DNA from: an uncultured bacterium
GTDB lineage: Bacteria; Bacteroidota; Ignavibacteria; Kapaibacteriales; UBA2268
Direction of reading: 5' to 3'
Assembly (NCBI GenBank): GCA_937875295.1
Contig: CALLXS010000109.1
Location: 1 to 17,948, forward strand
Length of the DNA stretch: 17,948 nt
Shown: positions 1-7,812 of the stretch, in pieces
Layout: each line of letters begins with the position of its first letter
Position numbering within the stretch: position 1 is the first letter of the stretch
Notes under the pieces: generated by a model
Database searches by the model: none
What the model was told of the DNA's origin: nothing
What the model saw: only the letters and a program-made list of their open reading frames with translations
Translations under genes and position numbers: made by a program

Positions 1-166
1 CTCTGCCTCTTAGACCAGATTTTTTAACTTCATCAATTACTTGCTCAGGAGACATTTGAATTACTTTTTTATAGGATTCAAATCCTTTGTTTTGCAAGTA
101 GATATCTATATTATCAAGATTCTCAATATCTTTTAGAATTAATTTTGGAGTATCCATTTTGCTCAT
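1..166 (-). CDS. nuoF: NADH-quinone oxidoreductase subunit F, N-terminal fragment
   Basis: Only the first 55 codons lie in the window; the gene continues past the left edge. NuoF is the FMN- and NADH-binding subunit of the peripheral arm of respiratory complex I. The visible protein begins MSKMDTPKLILKDIENLD and contains the NuoF-typical run 'MSPEQVIDEVKKSGLRGR', which in the family leads directly into the glycine-rich FMN/NADH site (RGRGGAGFPTG). Only the opening of that motif is present. A second in-frame ATG three codons later (157) is an alternative start. No Shine-Dalgarno sequence is seen. The gene diverges from the thioesterase at 450. The family call rests on a short but characteristic stretch, so identity is good and full length is unknown. 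Confidence 0.82.
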   Translation of the reverse strand, partial: MSKMDTPKLILKDIENLDNIDIYLQNKGFESYKKVIQMSPEQVIDEVKKSGLRGR

Positions 167-228
167 TTCTAATTAAATAATAATTAAGATTATTTATAAT
201 TTTTTAATAAAGATTAAAGAAAGTCTTT

Positions 229-236
229 CAAAAATA
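229..236 (-). promoter_or_regulatory. possible -7 element for nuoF
   Basis: Read on the minus strand this is TATTTTTG, an exact match to the Bacteroidota -7 consensus TAnnTTTG, about 60 bases upstream of the nuoF start. No TTG is found at the expected -33 distance. In such AT-rich DNA the match could be chance. The rest of the 283-base divergent gap (167-449) shows only AT-rich sequence and no small gene. Confidence 0.25.
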
Positions 237-371
237 AACAATATTTATTAAAATAAAAATAAAAATAATAATTCTTTCGATTTTATCATTCTTCATTAAT
301 CAAGCTGAGCTAATTTATTAAAATTATATTTACTAAAAAATCATTACTATAATTATCGATTTCTTATAATA

Positions 372-404
372 TTGTAATAAATAATCATTTATTTCGTAAT
401 TTTG
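372..404 (+). promoter_or_regulatory. Bacteroidota-type promoter for the thioesterase gene
   Basis: TAATTTTG at 397-404 matches the -7 consensus TAnnTTTG exactly. A TTG lies at 372-374, 22 bases upstream, slightly longer than the usual 19-21 base spacer. The predicted transcript would start roughly 40 bases before the ATG at 450. Confidence 0.5.
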
Positions 405-449
405 TAGCTTGTTACTTTTTTACAATCTATAAACAATAAATAAAAATAT

Positions 450-866
450 ATGGCATTAATAAAAGACAAATTTGAATTTAGAGTGCGTTATTGTGATACT
501 GATAAAATGGGAATAGTCTATAATGGAAATTATTTATCTTATTTTGAAATAGGAAGAACGGAATTATTACGCAATATTGGAATGTCTTACCATTACATCG
601 AAGAAATGGGGTATTACCTCCCTTTATTAGGTGCTAATTTAGAATTTATTAAATCTGCTAAATATGATGATATTATTAGAATCGAAACAGAGATAGAATC
701 AGAATTAAAAGTAAGATTTACCTTTAATTATAAGATTTATAGAAATAATGAATTACTGACAATCGGTAGTACTACTCATTGCTTTATGGATATCCCAACT
801 ATGAAGCCAGCAAGACCACCTAAATTCTTTATAGAATTTGTCCAAAATCATATAAATTCATTATAA
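450..866 (+). CDS. acyl-CoA thioesterase, YbgC/FadM-like 4HBT hot-dog fold
   Basis: This 138-residue protein has the length and layout of a single hot-dog-fold thioesterase of the 4-hydroxybenzoyl-CoA/YbgC/FadM group, which hydrolyses acyl-CoA or related thioesters in the cytoplasm. The key segment is at residues 13-28 (RYCDTDKMGIVYNGNY). It matches the family pattern Y-x-D-x-D-x-x-G-x-V-x-x-x-x-Y, with Asp18 aligning to the catalytic Asp of the Pseudomonas 4HBT enzyme. The following YFEIGRTELLRNIG forms the expected long central helix. No signal peptide or membrane segment is present. It stands alone between divergent nuoF and rpsD, so context does not fix the substrate. The ATG is preceded by an A-rich stretch without a Shine-Dalgarno sequence. 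Family is sure; whether it is a YbgC orthologue or a general short- or long-chain thioesterase is open. Confidence 0.9.
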   Translation: MALIKDKFEFRVRYCDTDKMGIVYNGNYLSYFEIGRTELLRNIGMSYHYIEEMGYYLPLLGANLEFIKSAKYDDIIRIETEIESELKVRFTFNYKIYRNNELLTIGSTTHCFMDIPTMKPARPPKFFIEFVQNHINSL

Positions 867-923
867 TAATTTCTCTAAAATTTAGTGTAATTTAATACAA
901 AAATTATCAAAATTTAAAAAACT

Positions 924-955
924 TTTGTGTAATTGTAGGAAAATTCTTAAATTTG
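924..955 (+). promoter_or_regulatory. Bacteroidota-type promoter for rpsD
   Basis: TTTG at 924-927 and TAAATTTG at 948-955 are separated by exactly 20 bases, a full match to the TTTG-N(19-21)-TAnnTTTG promoter of this group. Transcription would begin near 960, giving an untranslated leader of about 95 bases before the ATG at 1056. This is one of the two best promoters in the window. Confidence 0.75.
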
Positions 956-1055
956 TAGTTCTAAAAAATTATTTTTTGCAAAAACTGCTAAAAATACATT
1001 ATTTTACATAACAAATGAATAACAAAATTAATTAATAATATAAAAAGAAAAAAGA

Positions 1056-1655
1056 ATGAATTATACCGGACCTAAAGTAAAGCTATCGAGAAAGCTTGGT
1101 ATCCAGCTCACACCAAAAGCTGCTAAAATTACCGGAAAAAAACCTTATCCACCGGGACAACATGGTGCATCAAGACGTAAAAAACAATCTGATTACGGTA
1201 AGCAATTGATGGAAAAACAAAGACTTCGTTTGCAATATAACGTAAGTGAAAAACAAATGGGCAATTATTATAAAAAAGCTACTGCCGTTACTGGTAATAC
1301 TGCTGATATTTTAATTTCATTGCTCGAGACAAGATTAGACAATTTAGTATATCGTTCAGGTTTCGGTCGCACTATTTATGCTTCTCGCCAATTTGTTAGC
1401 CATGGTCATATATTAGTAAATGGAAAAAAAGTTGATATACCTTCATTCCAGGTAAAACCAGGTGACGAAATTAAAATTAAAGAGAAAAGCAGAAATATTC
1501 CAGCTTTCCAAGATTCTATTCGCACAAGCTCTGCTCCACAATATTTAGAAGTAAATAAAGCAGACTATTCAGCTAAATTATTAAATATTCCAGCTCGCGA
1601 AGATATTCCTACTATTTGTGAATTATCATTAGTAATTGAGTATTATTCTCGTTAA
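1056..1655 (+). CDS. rpsD: 30S ribosomal protein S4
   Basis: The product is S4, the 16S rRNA-binding protein that nucleates assembly of the 30S subunit body and takes part in decoding fidelity. At 199 residues it is full length. The N-terminal domain shows KKPYPPGQHG (28-37) and the SDYGKQLMEKQRLR region (45-58). The S4 RNA-binding fold follows at about 92-155 (TRLDNLVYRSGFGRT, HGHILVNGKKV, PGDEI), and the tail ends in the usual EYYSR. The only cysteine is Cys188, so this is the zinc-free (C-minus) form. The gene sits alone, with its own promoter at 924-955 and a terminator at 1682-1717, and not inside an rpsM-rpsK-rpsD-rpoA-rplQ cluster. A second S4 copy may exist elsewhere, but that cannot be seen here. 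S4 commonly autoregulates its mRNA, and the leader is long enough, but no known S4 leader fold is recognised. Confidence 0.97.
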   Translation: MNYTGPKVKLSRKLGIQLTPKAAKITGKKPYPPGQHGASRRKKQSDYGKQLMEKQRLRLQYNVSEKQMGNYYKKATAVTGNTADILISLLETRLDNLVYRSGFGRTIYASRQFVSHGHILVNGKKVDIPSFQVKPGDEIKIKEKSRNIPAFQDSIRTSSAPQYLEVNKADYSAKLLNIPAREDIPTICELSLVIEYYSR

Positions 1656-1681
1656 TAATATTTTAATATTTACAGTTTATT

Positions 1682-1717
1682 AAAAAACCTACTTATAATT
1701 AATTAAGTAGGTTTTTT
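1682..1717. terminator. bidirectional intrinsic terminator between rpsD and the EamA gene
   Basis: A perfect 14-base-pair inverted repeat (1682-1695 with 1704-1717) encloses an 8-base loop. The GC-containing core is CCTACTTA/TAAGTAGG. It is flanked by an A-run on the left and a T-run on the right, so it can end transcription from both directions. It lies just after rpsD (stop 1655) and just after the convergent EamA gene (stop 1752). Confidence 0.9.
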
Positions 1718-1751
1718 TATTCATTAATATTGTAAAATTTTAATATTTGCT

Positions 1752-2624
1752 TTATCCCTTTTGCGTGAGAAAAACGCCAATAATTACCATAATTCCACCT
1801 ATTACAAATGGTAATGTAAAATTAAAACTTAGGAAAATAAATGCAAGCAATGCTGTAATTATTGGTTGCAAATTATTAAATACAGATAATTTTGAAGCGT
1901 CCATTCTCTCGAGCATCCAATACCAAAGTGCATAACCTACTACTGAGGTGAATAATCCAAGATATAGAATTTTTATTATAGCAGTGCTATCAATAAATGC
2001 AAATGATGATGTATCACCAATTGCAAAATAAATTGGTAAATAAAGCAAATAGCCCAAAATTATAGCTAATCCGGTAGAGAAAATTGAACCATATTCCTTT
2101 ATTATTTTTTTCCCTATGATTGTATAAATAGCCCAAGATAAACTTCCAGCAAGTGCGATTAAATTACCAATAAAAAATTCTGAACTTAAATCTATTCCTT
2201 GCTCTGAGAAAATCATCGTAGCACCAGCAAAAGCTACGATTATTCCTAAAATTTTTAACAATGTAGCTTTATTTCGCAAAAATATTGTGTCGAGTAATAA
2301 TACAAATGCAGGAACTAGAGCATAAGCTAATGCAACATTAGGAGCTGCAGTGTAATCTACAGCTAAAAAGAAAAAATATTGATTTAAAGGAATACACAAA
2401 GCACCCAATAAGACAAATATTGCTAAATCTTTATTCTTAGGGAATTTTAATTTCTTACGGTTAAAATATATCCAAATTGCAAATACTAGCGAAGCTAACC
2501 CAGCTCTCAATAGTAACAATACTGTAGGGTGAATAGTATTAGTAAGGCTTTTGCCGACTACATGTGTAGAAGCAGCTATTAATTGCTGCAAAAATAATAT
2601 TGCGTAAAGTAAAGGTGCAGACAA
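1752..2624 (-). CDS. EamA/DMT-family transporter
   Basis: This 290-residue, strongly hydrophobic protein has the two-repeat, ten-helix plan of the drug/metabolite transporter (DMT) superfamily. The first EamA repeat covers about residues 8-138 and the second about 152-288. Typical family segments are RAGLASLVFAIW (40-51), the PNVALAYALVPAF region (95-107) after the fourth helix, and NLQPIITALLAF (251-262) in the second repeat. Members export or exchange small metabolites across the inner membrane; the substrate cannot be predicted. It lies 126 bases downstream of the GT4 glycosyltransferase on the same strand, so cotranscription is possible but not shown. The gap 2625-2750 has no recognisable promoter or gene. 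Transcription probably ends at the hairpin at 1682-1717. Confidence 0.9.
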   Translation of the reverse strand: MSAPLLYAILFLQQLIAASTHVVGKSLTNTIHPTVLLLLRAGLASLVFAIWIYFNRKKLKFPKNKDLAIFVLLGALCIPLNQYFFFLAVDYTAAPNVALAYALVPAFVLLLDTIFLRNKATLLKILGIIVAFAGATMIFSEQGIDLSSEFFIGNLIALAGSLSWAIYTIIGKKIIKEYGSIFSTGLAIILGYLLYLPIYFAIGDTSSFAFIDSTAIIKILYLGLFTSVVGYALWYWMLERMDASKLSVFNNLQPIITALLAFIFLSFNFTLPFVIGGIMVIIGVFLTQKG

Positions 2625-2750
2625 AATATTTCAATCCTGTGTTATATTAATAAATTATCGATTATTATATCATTTTCATACTTCTTGAATACATCGACGT
2701 TTTCAATGAGATGAATTTTAACGTGTAATAATTCTCCAATTCTGTTGTAT

Positions 2751-3869
2751 TTAATCCAATAATTCTAAAATTTCTTTTTCTTGAGTTTCGTATGCAAATA
2801 CTTTAGATGCTCTTTCGCACTCTATGACATATTTATTTTTATCATTATAAATTTTATTGATAGTATTTGCAAATTGAATTGGCTCAGAGCCCACTTTGAT
2901 AAGCTCACCGATATGATAATTTGAAAGTACATCTTTCATAGCTGGCAAATCACTCACAAGAGATGGCACTCTTGCCATACAATATTCGAATAATTTATTT
3001 GGTAAAGCTAATCTATACGATAAAGTAATTGGCTCAATATAAGCTATACCAATATCAGCAGAAGCAGTATAATTATTTAATATATCATAAGATTTCTTAC
3101 CTAAGTAAAATAGTCTATCCTCGACATTAAGTGCTTTTGCTACTTCTTGGAAGTCTTTAATATTAGGTCCCCAACCTATCAAAACTAAGATGTAATTTTC
3201 AAGAAATGGTAATGCACGTAATACAGGTATTATGCCTCGTCCTTTTACTAACAAGCCTTGATAAAGTATAATTTTTTTATCGTCACTTAGCCCTAATTCT
3301 TCGCGAATTAAATTACTTTGAATTACTTCTCTATATGGTGGTAGATTCATTATTACAGTGTAGGGGTGGTCAGAGTTGAAATGTTCTTTTAAATAATCAG
3401 CATCTCTTTTACCAGAAACTATTATATTATCAACTTTTTCTACTAATCTTTGCTCGAAATTTGTAATAAAGGCTTGTTTAAATTTATTTTCAGCAAGCGG
3501 TCCAAGAGCAGAATAAATTTCGCGAGAATCATAAAGCAGTTGAGATTTTCGTTTCTCTGCTATTTTTATTGCTGTATAGAGGGAATAAAAATCATTTGCC
3601 CAGACAGCTTTTGTGTTAATTTTCTTATATTTTCGAACTTCTTTATTATACTTGATCCATTTAATATAAAATCTTTTATTTTTATGGATTTTCAAATTGA
3701 GTATATCAATATTTTCACTTGTTAATAAGCTTATGTCTTCAGGATCGCATGGAGCTATAATAGCAACTTTTTTCCCACTATGAGCAAAAATACGAGCAAT
3801 ATTAATTGTTCGAGCATCAGCACGCAATTCTTCGAAACAGACAAAACAAATATCGTAAAAACTTTTCAT
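2751..3869 (-). CDS. GT4-family (GT-B fold) glycosyltransferase
   Basis: This 372-residue protein has no signal peptide and is predicted to be a cytoplasmic sugar transferase using a nucleotide-sugar donor. The N-terminal Rossmann half (about 1-180) contains RADARTINIAR (16-26) and DSREIYSALGP (114-124), the latter resembling the D-x-H/R-E motif of some GT4 enzymes. The C-terminal donor-binding half starts near KKIILYQGLLVKGRGI (198-213) and includes LVLIGWGP (228-235), LPNKLFEYCMARVPSLVS (289-306) and a following 'DLPAMKDV'. The usual E-x7-E donor motif is reduced, with Glu295 the clear survivor. It begins 17 bases after the FemAB-like gene ends, which indicates an operon with it. The likely pathway is surface polysaccharide, O-antigen or glycolipid assembly; acceptor and sugar are unknown. 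Confidence 0.87.
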   Translation of the reverse strand: MKSFYDICFVCFEELRADARTINIARIFAHSGKKVAIIAPCDPEDISLLTSENIDILNLKIHKNKRFYIKWIKYNKEVRKYKKINTKAVWANDFYSLYTAIKIAEKRKSQLLYDSREIYSALGPLAENKFKQAFITNFEQRLVEKVDNIIVSGKRDADYLKEHFNSDHPYTVIMNLPPYREVIQSNLIREELGLSDDKKIILYQGLLVKGRGIIPVLRALPFLENYILVLIGWGPNIKDFQEVAKALNVEDRLFYLGKKSYDILNNYTASADIGIAYIEPITLSYRLALPNKLFEYCMARVPSLVSDLPAMKDVLSNYHIGELIKVGSEPIQFANTINKIYNDKNKYVIECERASKVFAYETQEKEILELLD

Positions 3870-3886
3870 TCAATTCCTTACTTATT

Positions 3887-4879
3887 TTAATCAGTGAATT
3901 TATAATGAAATGTGCTTCTTAATATGCCGCGTGCATTAAAGCGTTCTTTAAAATTAATTAAATTAATAGAAGGGGTCATAGGGTCTTCAGCAGTAGTATC
4001 TTGCGATACTCCAATATCGACCCATTTGTAATTATTTTTAATAGCCCAATTAGCAATTTCGTAATTAACTAAATAAACTGGTTTTAGATGCTCATATTCG
4101 TAAAGTAACATAGTGTAAAAGCACAATACGACCTTTTTATTGCATAAGAAAAGCAATGACCCAGCAATAGGAGTATCACCGTAATAACACATTAGTAATT
4201 TTAGATTCTCGGGCATTAATTCTAATAGCCTATGAATATCAGCAAGGGAATGAGTAGGAGTAGCATTATGTTTTGCTTTATTATTTAGCAAAATATTGTA
4301 AAAAGTATCATAATCATTACTTTCTTTTACATAAATTTTCTTTTCTCTTTTGATTTTGTGTATATTTTTTCTTGCGGTTTTGTCGAATTTATTTAAAATA
4401 TCAGTATTGTCATAAATTGCTTCTGTTAAGTCAATTGCATGGGAAATATAATGCAATTCAAAGTCGAATTTTCTATATAGCATAGCATATTCAATATGCT
4501 GAGAAGTATTGAGAGAATAAATTAGCGGAGGTGGTATTAAAAATATTTCTCGGAAGTCGTTTTCTTTGAAATACTTAAGCATTACATCGATAATTTCAAG
4601 AGCTTGCTCGAATTTAATATCTTTTACAGCTATTGACCCATAGCTGGCTCCTACTGGCGACCAAAATACTTTCCCTTCCTCTTTCACTCCACCGGGCAAT
4701 ATTCCAATAATTTCGCCATTTTTTCGAAAAATCAAATTATAGAAATCAAATTTCCCAGCCGGATGATAATCAAGAAAATCAATTGAATGAAACATTGTCC
4801 CATTATTAGTAGATCTTAGGAAGTTTTGCCATTCTTCTTTATCATCAGGAGTATATTTATGTATAGTAATTTCTGACAT
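3887..4879 (-). CDS. FemAB/GNAT-like acyl- or aminoacyl-transferase
   Basis: This 330-residue cytoplasmic protein has two tandem GNAT-like halves (about 1-155 and 165-325), as in FemX/FemAB and the Acetyltransf_6 (BioF2-like) group. Supporting features are the opening WQNFLRSTNNGTMFHSIDFL (17-36), WSPVGASYGSIAV (73-85), the basic helix KFDKTARKNIHKIKREKK (164-181) that starts the second half, and the C-terminal YELVN-like helix followed by WVDIGVSQD (286-294) and NLINFKERFNA (306-316). Relatives transfer an acyl group or amino acid from CoA or tRNA to envelope precursors, lipid II stems or sugars. Its position 17 bases before a glycosyltransferase favours acylation of a surface glycan over peptidoglycan bridging, but this is inference. 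A promoter-like pair lies 32 bases upstream of the start. Confidence 0.8.
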   Translation of the reverse strand: MSEITIHKYTPDDKEEWQNFLRSTNNGTMFHSIDFLDYHPAGKFDFYNLIFRKNGEIIGILPGGVKEEGKVFWSPVGASYGSIAVKDIKFEQALEIIDVMLKYFKENDFREIFLIPPPLIYSLNTSQHIEYAMLYRKFDFELHYISHAIDLTEAIYDNTDILNKFDKTARKNIHKIKREKKIYVKESNDYDTFYNILLNNKAKHNATPTHSLADIHRLLELMPENLKLLMCYYGDTPIAGSLLFLCNKKVVLCFYTMLLYEYEHLKPVYLVNYEIANWAIKNNYKWVDIGVSQDTTAEDPMTPSINLINFKERFNARGILRSTFHYKFTD

Positions 4880-4910
4880 TAGATTTTTTAAGTTATACTT
4901 AATTTGACTT

Positions 4911-4943
4911 CAAAATTAAAGAAATATTCTTTATTTATCTCAA
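4911..4943 (-). promoter_or_regulatory. Bacteroidota-type promoter for the FemAB-GT4 pair
   Basis: On the minus strand, TAATTTTG (4918 to 4911) matches the -7 consensus, with TTG (4943 to 4941) 22 bases further upstream. The start codon at 4879 would be about 25 bases from the predicted transcript start. It lies in the 182-base gap 4880-5061, which otherwise holds only AT-rich sequence. Confidence 0.45.
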
Positions 4944-5061
4944 TATTTAAGTTTTTTAATAGATTTAGTGCAAATTATTGGGTCTATAATTAGTCATTTG
5001 ATAATCAACGAAGCCAAAGTTCTTAGGGTAATGTTTTAAAGATTTAGCTATAATTATTATA

Positions 5062-5838
5062 TTATTTACCTAATTTTATTGTTTCTATATTTTTCTTTTC
5101 TTGACTAATTTCTGTTCTTTTTTTAGCATAATTATAGCAATTTAAAATTCTATTTCTAATATTAGGATAATTAATATATCTGCTATGCCAAGTGTGCAAT
5201 CCTATTTCAATATCATTATTATCATAAATAATAGTGGGAGAATTATAATAAGGAATTATTCTAAAAATAGGTGAAATCACCAAATATTTTTCTTTATCAT
5301 ACTGTTTAGCATTATGAAAGAATGGATTTAATCCACTTTCTAATAACCAAAAGAAGAAATTATAAAATGGTTCAAATAAATCATATTTGTATTGATAATT
5401 CAGAAATTTGACTAAATGGCTGTATTTTCCTTCCATCTCTTTTACGTCATAGGAATTTCTTTTGTAATTCCCTCTCATTGAATTTAATTTTTCGGTATTA
5501 AATAAATTAAAAAATGGATTTACTACTAATGGATTGTGAATTCGAACAGGAATCGAGCCACCATCTTGAATCCCTGAATAATCAAAATTGTTATTTTCTA
5601 AATAATCGATTAAGGAATATATTTGTTTGTAATTAATCAAAAAGCAATCTTCGTCTAAATTCAGAATCCAATTTGAATTAGAATCAGAATTATTACTCTC
5701 ACTATTTAATAAAATATATTCTAAATATCCCAAGGCACTTGAATCAAGCACTCTAATAAATTCCCAATCGCTAGGACATAGAGATAACATTAATTTATAT
5801 AATTCATCGCTCATAGAGCGTGTATAGCATTTTATCAT
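5062..5838 (-). CDS. putative GT-A type glycosyltransferase, family not recognised
   Basis: This 258-residue protein without signal peptide or membrane helix does not match a family I can name with certainty. The strongest clue is WILNLDEDCFLI (57-68): a hydrophobic strand ending in an Asp-Glu-Asp, as expected for the metal-binding DxD of a GT-A nucleotide-sugar transferase. That strand is followed by a helix (KQIYSLIDYL) and GIQDGGSIPVR (89-99). Residues 148-175 are rich in Tyr and Phe (YQYKYDLFEPFYNFFFW), and a conserved-looking GLHTWHSRY occurs at 213-221. A short Ser/Asn/Asp-rich stretch (46-56) just before the DxD strand is low-complexity. It starts 36 bases after the M28 peptidase gene ends and lies upstream of the FemAB-GT4 pair, consistent with a role in glycan assembly. 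No own promoter is seen. Confidence 0.6.
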   Translation of the reverse strand: MIKCYTRSMSDELYKLMLSLCPSDWEFIRVLDSSALGYLEYILLNSESNNSDSNSNWILNLDEDCFLINYKQIYSLIDYLENNNFDYSGIQDGGSIPVRIHNPLVVNPFFNLFNTEKLNSMRGNYKRNSYDVKEMEGKYSHLVKFLNYQYKYDLFEPFYNFFFWLLESGLNPFFHNAKQYDKEKYLVISPIFRIIPYYNSPTIIYDNNDIEIGLHTWHSRYINYPNIRNRILNCYNYAKKRTEISQEKKNIETIKLGK

Positions 5839-5874
5839 ATTAGTTTTATATTAAATTTCATCTTAAAATATTAA

Positions 5875-7644
5875 TTATCTTTTTTCTGCTCTTGTGCGCA
5901 ATCGAATATTAAGATATTGATTTCCGCTATTCCACTCTGGTTCTTGGTCAGAATTTGCAATTTCTACGATTAAATCCGTTAGGAAAGCCAAATGTTGCTT
6001 TACTGCATTATAATTTATATTAATATTCAAATCATCTTTTGGATGGTGATATAGATGTTTGCTATAATTAATTAAAATCTTTTTGCCGGAATCAATATCA
6101 ATATTTTTATAATTCATTCCATCCATTATTAGGACAGAAGGTATCCCACCTTGAGCAAAAGCAGCTTGGTCGCTCATCATAAATGCATCAGAATTTTGCA
6201 TAAATTCCATAGGAATTGCATCTATTTGAAGATTATTCTTATTTGCTACACTTGAAATGAAATCTGACATACTTGACAATTCAGCTCCCACAGGTATTAT
6301 TGAATTAAATTCATCAATAAAAGCTAATCCATCAATATTAATATTTGCAACTGTTTTGTATAAGGGGAAAATCGGGTTATCAGTATAATATATCGAGCCG
6401 AGCAATCCTTTTTCTTCACCAGTTGTAAGAATAAAAATCACTGATCTCTTTAATTGAGTTGATGATTTTTTTAGATAATTTGCGATTTCAATTAGTCCTG
6501 CACATCCAATTGCATTATCGAGACAACCGTTATAAATTGAATCTCCAGCTATCGCGGGACCAATTCCTAAATGATCATAATGAGCCGAAACAATAATATA
6601 TGAATCTTTCATTTTTTCATCATTACCGGGTATCATGCCTACTATATTTTGGCTAATGAAGTCTTTTTCTTTAAATTTCCCGGAGAAAGACAATTTAGTT
6701 TGTAGAGGAAAACTTTTCATTTTGTTTTCAGCATTCATTTTCAGAATATCTGAATAAGTATAACCTGAACGCTCAAATATTTTATCAGCAGATTCCGGGG
6801 TGAGCAAAATATTTAAATTTGTAGCCGGAGAATAAACCAAGCTCACATTATCAAAAGCAAAAGTACTTAGATAGCGATTACTATTTTCTGGTAAGAAATC
6901 TACTTCATTACCAATTAATATGCTGCCTTTTGCTCCGAGAGCCATTGCAGTGCGCTGTTTTAGAGCGATAGAACTATATTTAGAAGGATATATTCCGTCG
7001 AAATATTTTTCATTAGTTGAATTAGGTTCCCCCGGAATAAATACTACTATTTTTCCTTCTACATCAATATAAAAATAATCGCTATAATCAAATTCCATTG
7101 CATTAATCCCATATCCGACGAAATATAGTTCGTGTTCACCAGGAATATATGCTTGCTCTCCGGTACTATATAATAAATAATCTTTATTTAAATCTAATTT
7201 AGTAAAATTATCCTCAGAAAATATTTTTAAGTCGCAACCATCAATAGGACTTGATGAATGCATTGGAATATTTTGATAAAAAGTATTATTATGTCCAATT
7301 GGCATAAGACCTATTTCGTCGAATTTATCTGCAATATATTTTGCTGATAAATTTGCTCCGGTGCTTCCTGTAGCTCTACCTTCAAATAAATCACTTGCTA
7401 AGAAATTAATATGCCTCTTTAAATTGTAAGTAGAGAACTGATCCTTATAGTTAATTCTTGTAATTGAGCTCAAAGAAATAGTATCTAACTTATTTTGAGA
7501 ATAAGAAAATTCATTTAAAATTAATAAAAAGCTAATGAAACTTAATATTCTATAGTAATTTATTTGAGCAGAAATAATATTTTTCAAATCATTAATTGTA
7601 ATTATAAACAAGAATTTATTATTTAAAGCATGTAAAATTAACAA
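5875..7644 (-). CDS. secreted M28-family zinc peptidase with PA-like insert
   Basis: The protein (589 residues from the first ATG) is an exported metallopeptidase of family M28, whose members are usually aminopeptidases. A complete co-catalytic two-zinc site is visible: His355 and Asp357 in AHYDHLG, Asp376 in GCLDNAIG, catalytic Glu410 with ligand Glu411 in TTGEEKGLLGS, Asp438 in NINIDGL, and His533/His534 in LYHHPKDD. A region at about 165-330 (FVGYGINA, GKIVVFIPGEP, ALGAKGSILIG) looks like the PA domain that often sits between the halves. Residues 29-49 (NYYRILSFISFLLILNEFSY) form a signal-peptide core ending in SYSQ. The first ATG leaves about 28 extra residues before it, so a later start, such as the TTG at 7587, may be the real one. 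The adjacent GT-A-like gene follows on the same strand. Confidence 0.9.
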   Translation of the reverse strand: MLILHALNNKFLFIITINDLKNIISAQINYYRILSFISFLLILNEFSYSQNKLDTISLSSITRINYKDQFSTYNLKRHINFLASDLFEGRATGSTGANLSAKYIADKFDEIGLMPIGHNNTFYQNIPMHSSSPIDGCDLKIFSEDNFTKLDLNKDYLLYSTGEQAYIPGEHELYFVGYGINAMEFDYSDYFYIDVEGKIVVFIPGEPNSTNEKYFDGIYPSKYSSIALKQRTAMALGAKGSILIGNEVDFLPENSNRYLSTFAFDNVSLVYSPATNLNILLTPESADKIFERSGYTYSDILKMNAENKMKSFPLQTKLSFSGKFKEKDFISQNIVGMIPGNDEKMKDSYIIVSAHYDHLGIGPAIAGDSIYNGCLDNAIGCAGLIEIANYLKKSSTQLKRSVIFILTTGEEKGLLGSIYYTDNPIFPLYKTVANINIDGLAFIDEFNSIIPVGAELSSMSDFISSVANKNNLQIDAIPMEFMQNSDAFMMSDQAAFAQGGIPSVLIMDGMNYKNIDIDSGKKILINYSKHLYHHPKDDLNININYNAVKQHLAFLTDLIVEIANSDQEPEWNSGNQYLNIRLRTRAEKR

Positions 7645-7736
7645 ATTATAATTAAATATTTTATCTAATTTAAATTTAGTATGGTTTTTTCTTTTTTATT
7701 ATATAAATTAATATGAAAAAAATCTTGAAAATATCT

Positions 7737-7744
7737 TAATTTTG
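7737..7744 (+). promoter_or_regulatory. possible -7 element for the GH2-like gene
   Basis: TAATTTTG is an exact TAnnTTTG match, about 70 bases before the ATG at 7813. The expected -33 TTG is imperfect (ATG at 7713-7715 at the right distance). It lies in the 168-base divergent gap between the M28 peptidase and the GH2-like gene. Confidence 0.35.
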
Positions 7745-7812
7745 TAATCCAATAGATTATTTATATAAATAATATTAAAATTATTTATAATATTCAAATA
7801 AATATAAAAAAA

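Noticed and set aside
1747..1935. Open frame on the plus strand inside the EamA gene
   Set aside because: It is antisense to a well-supported ten-helix transporter and has no family features.
350..2665. The 11-base string AATTATCGATT occurs in two intergenic regions (near 351 and 2652)
   Set aside because: Too short and AT-rich to be a credible shared operator with only two copies, and the flanking bases differ.
2640..2665. TAATAA/TTATTA inverted repeat upstream of the EamA gene
   Set aside because: Six AT pairs only, no tract or motif around it; expected by chance in this composition.
3450..3725. Plus-strand open frame inside the GT4 gene
   Set aside because: Antisense shadow of a clear glycosyltransferase; Phe/Ile-rich composition is what antisense AT-rich coding gives.
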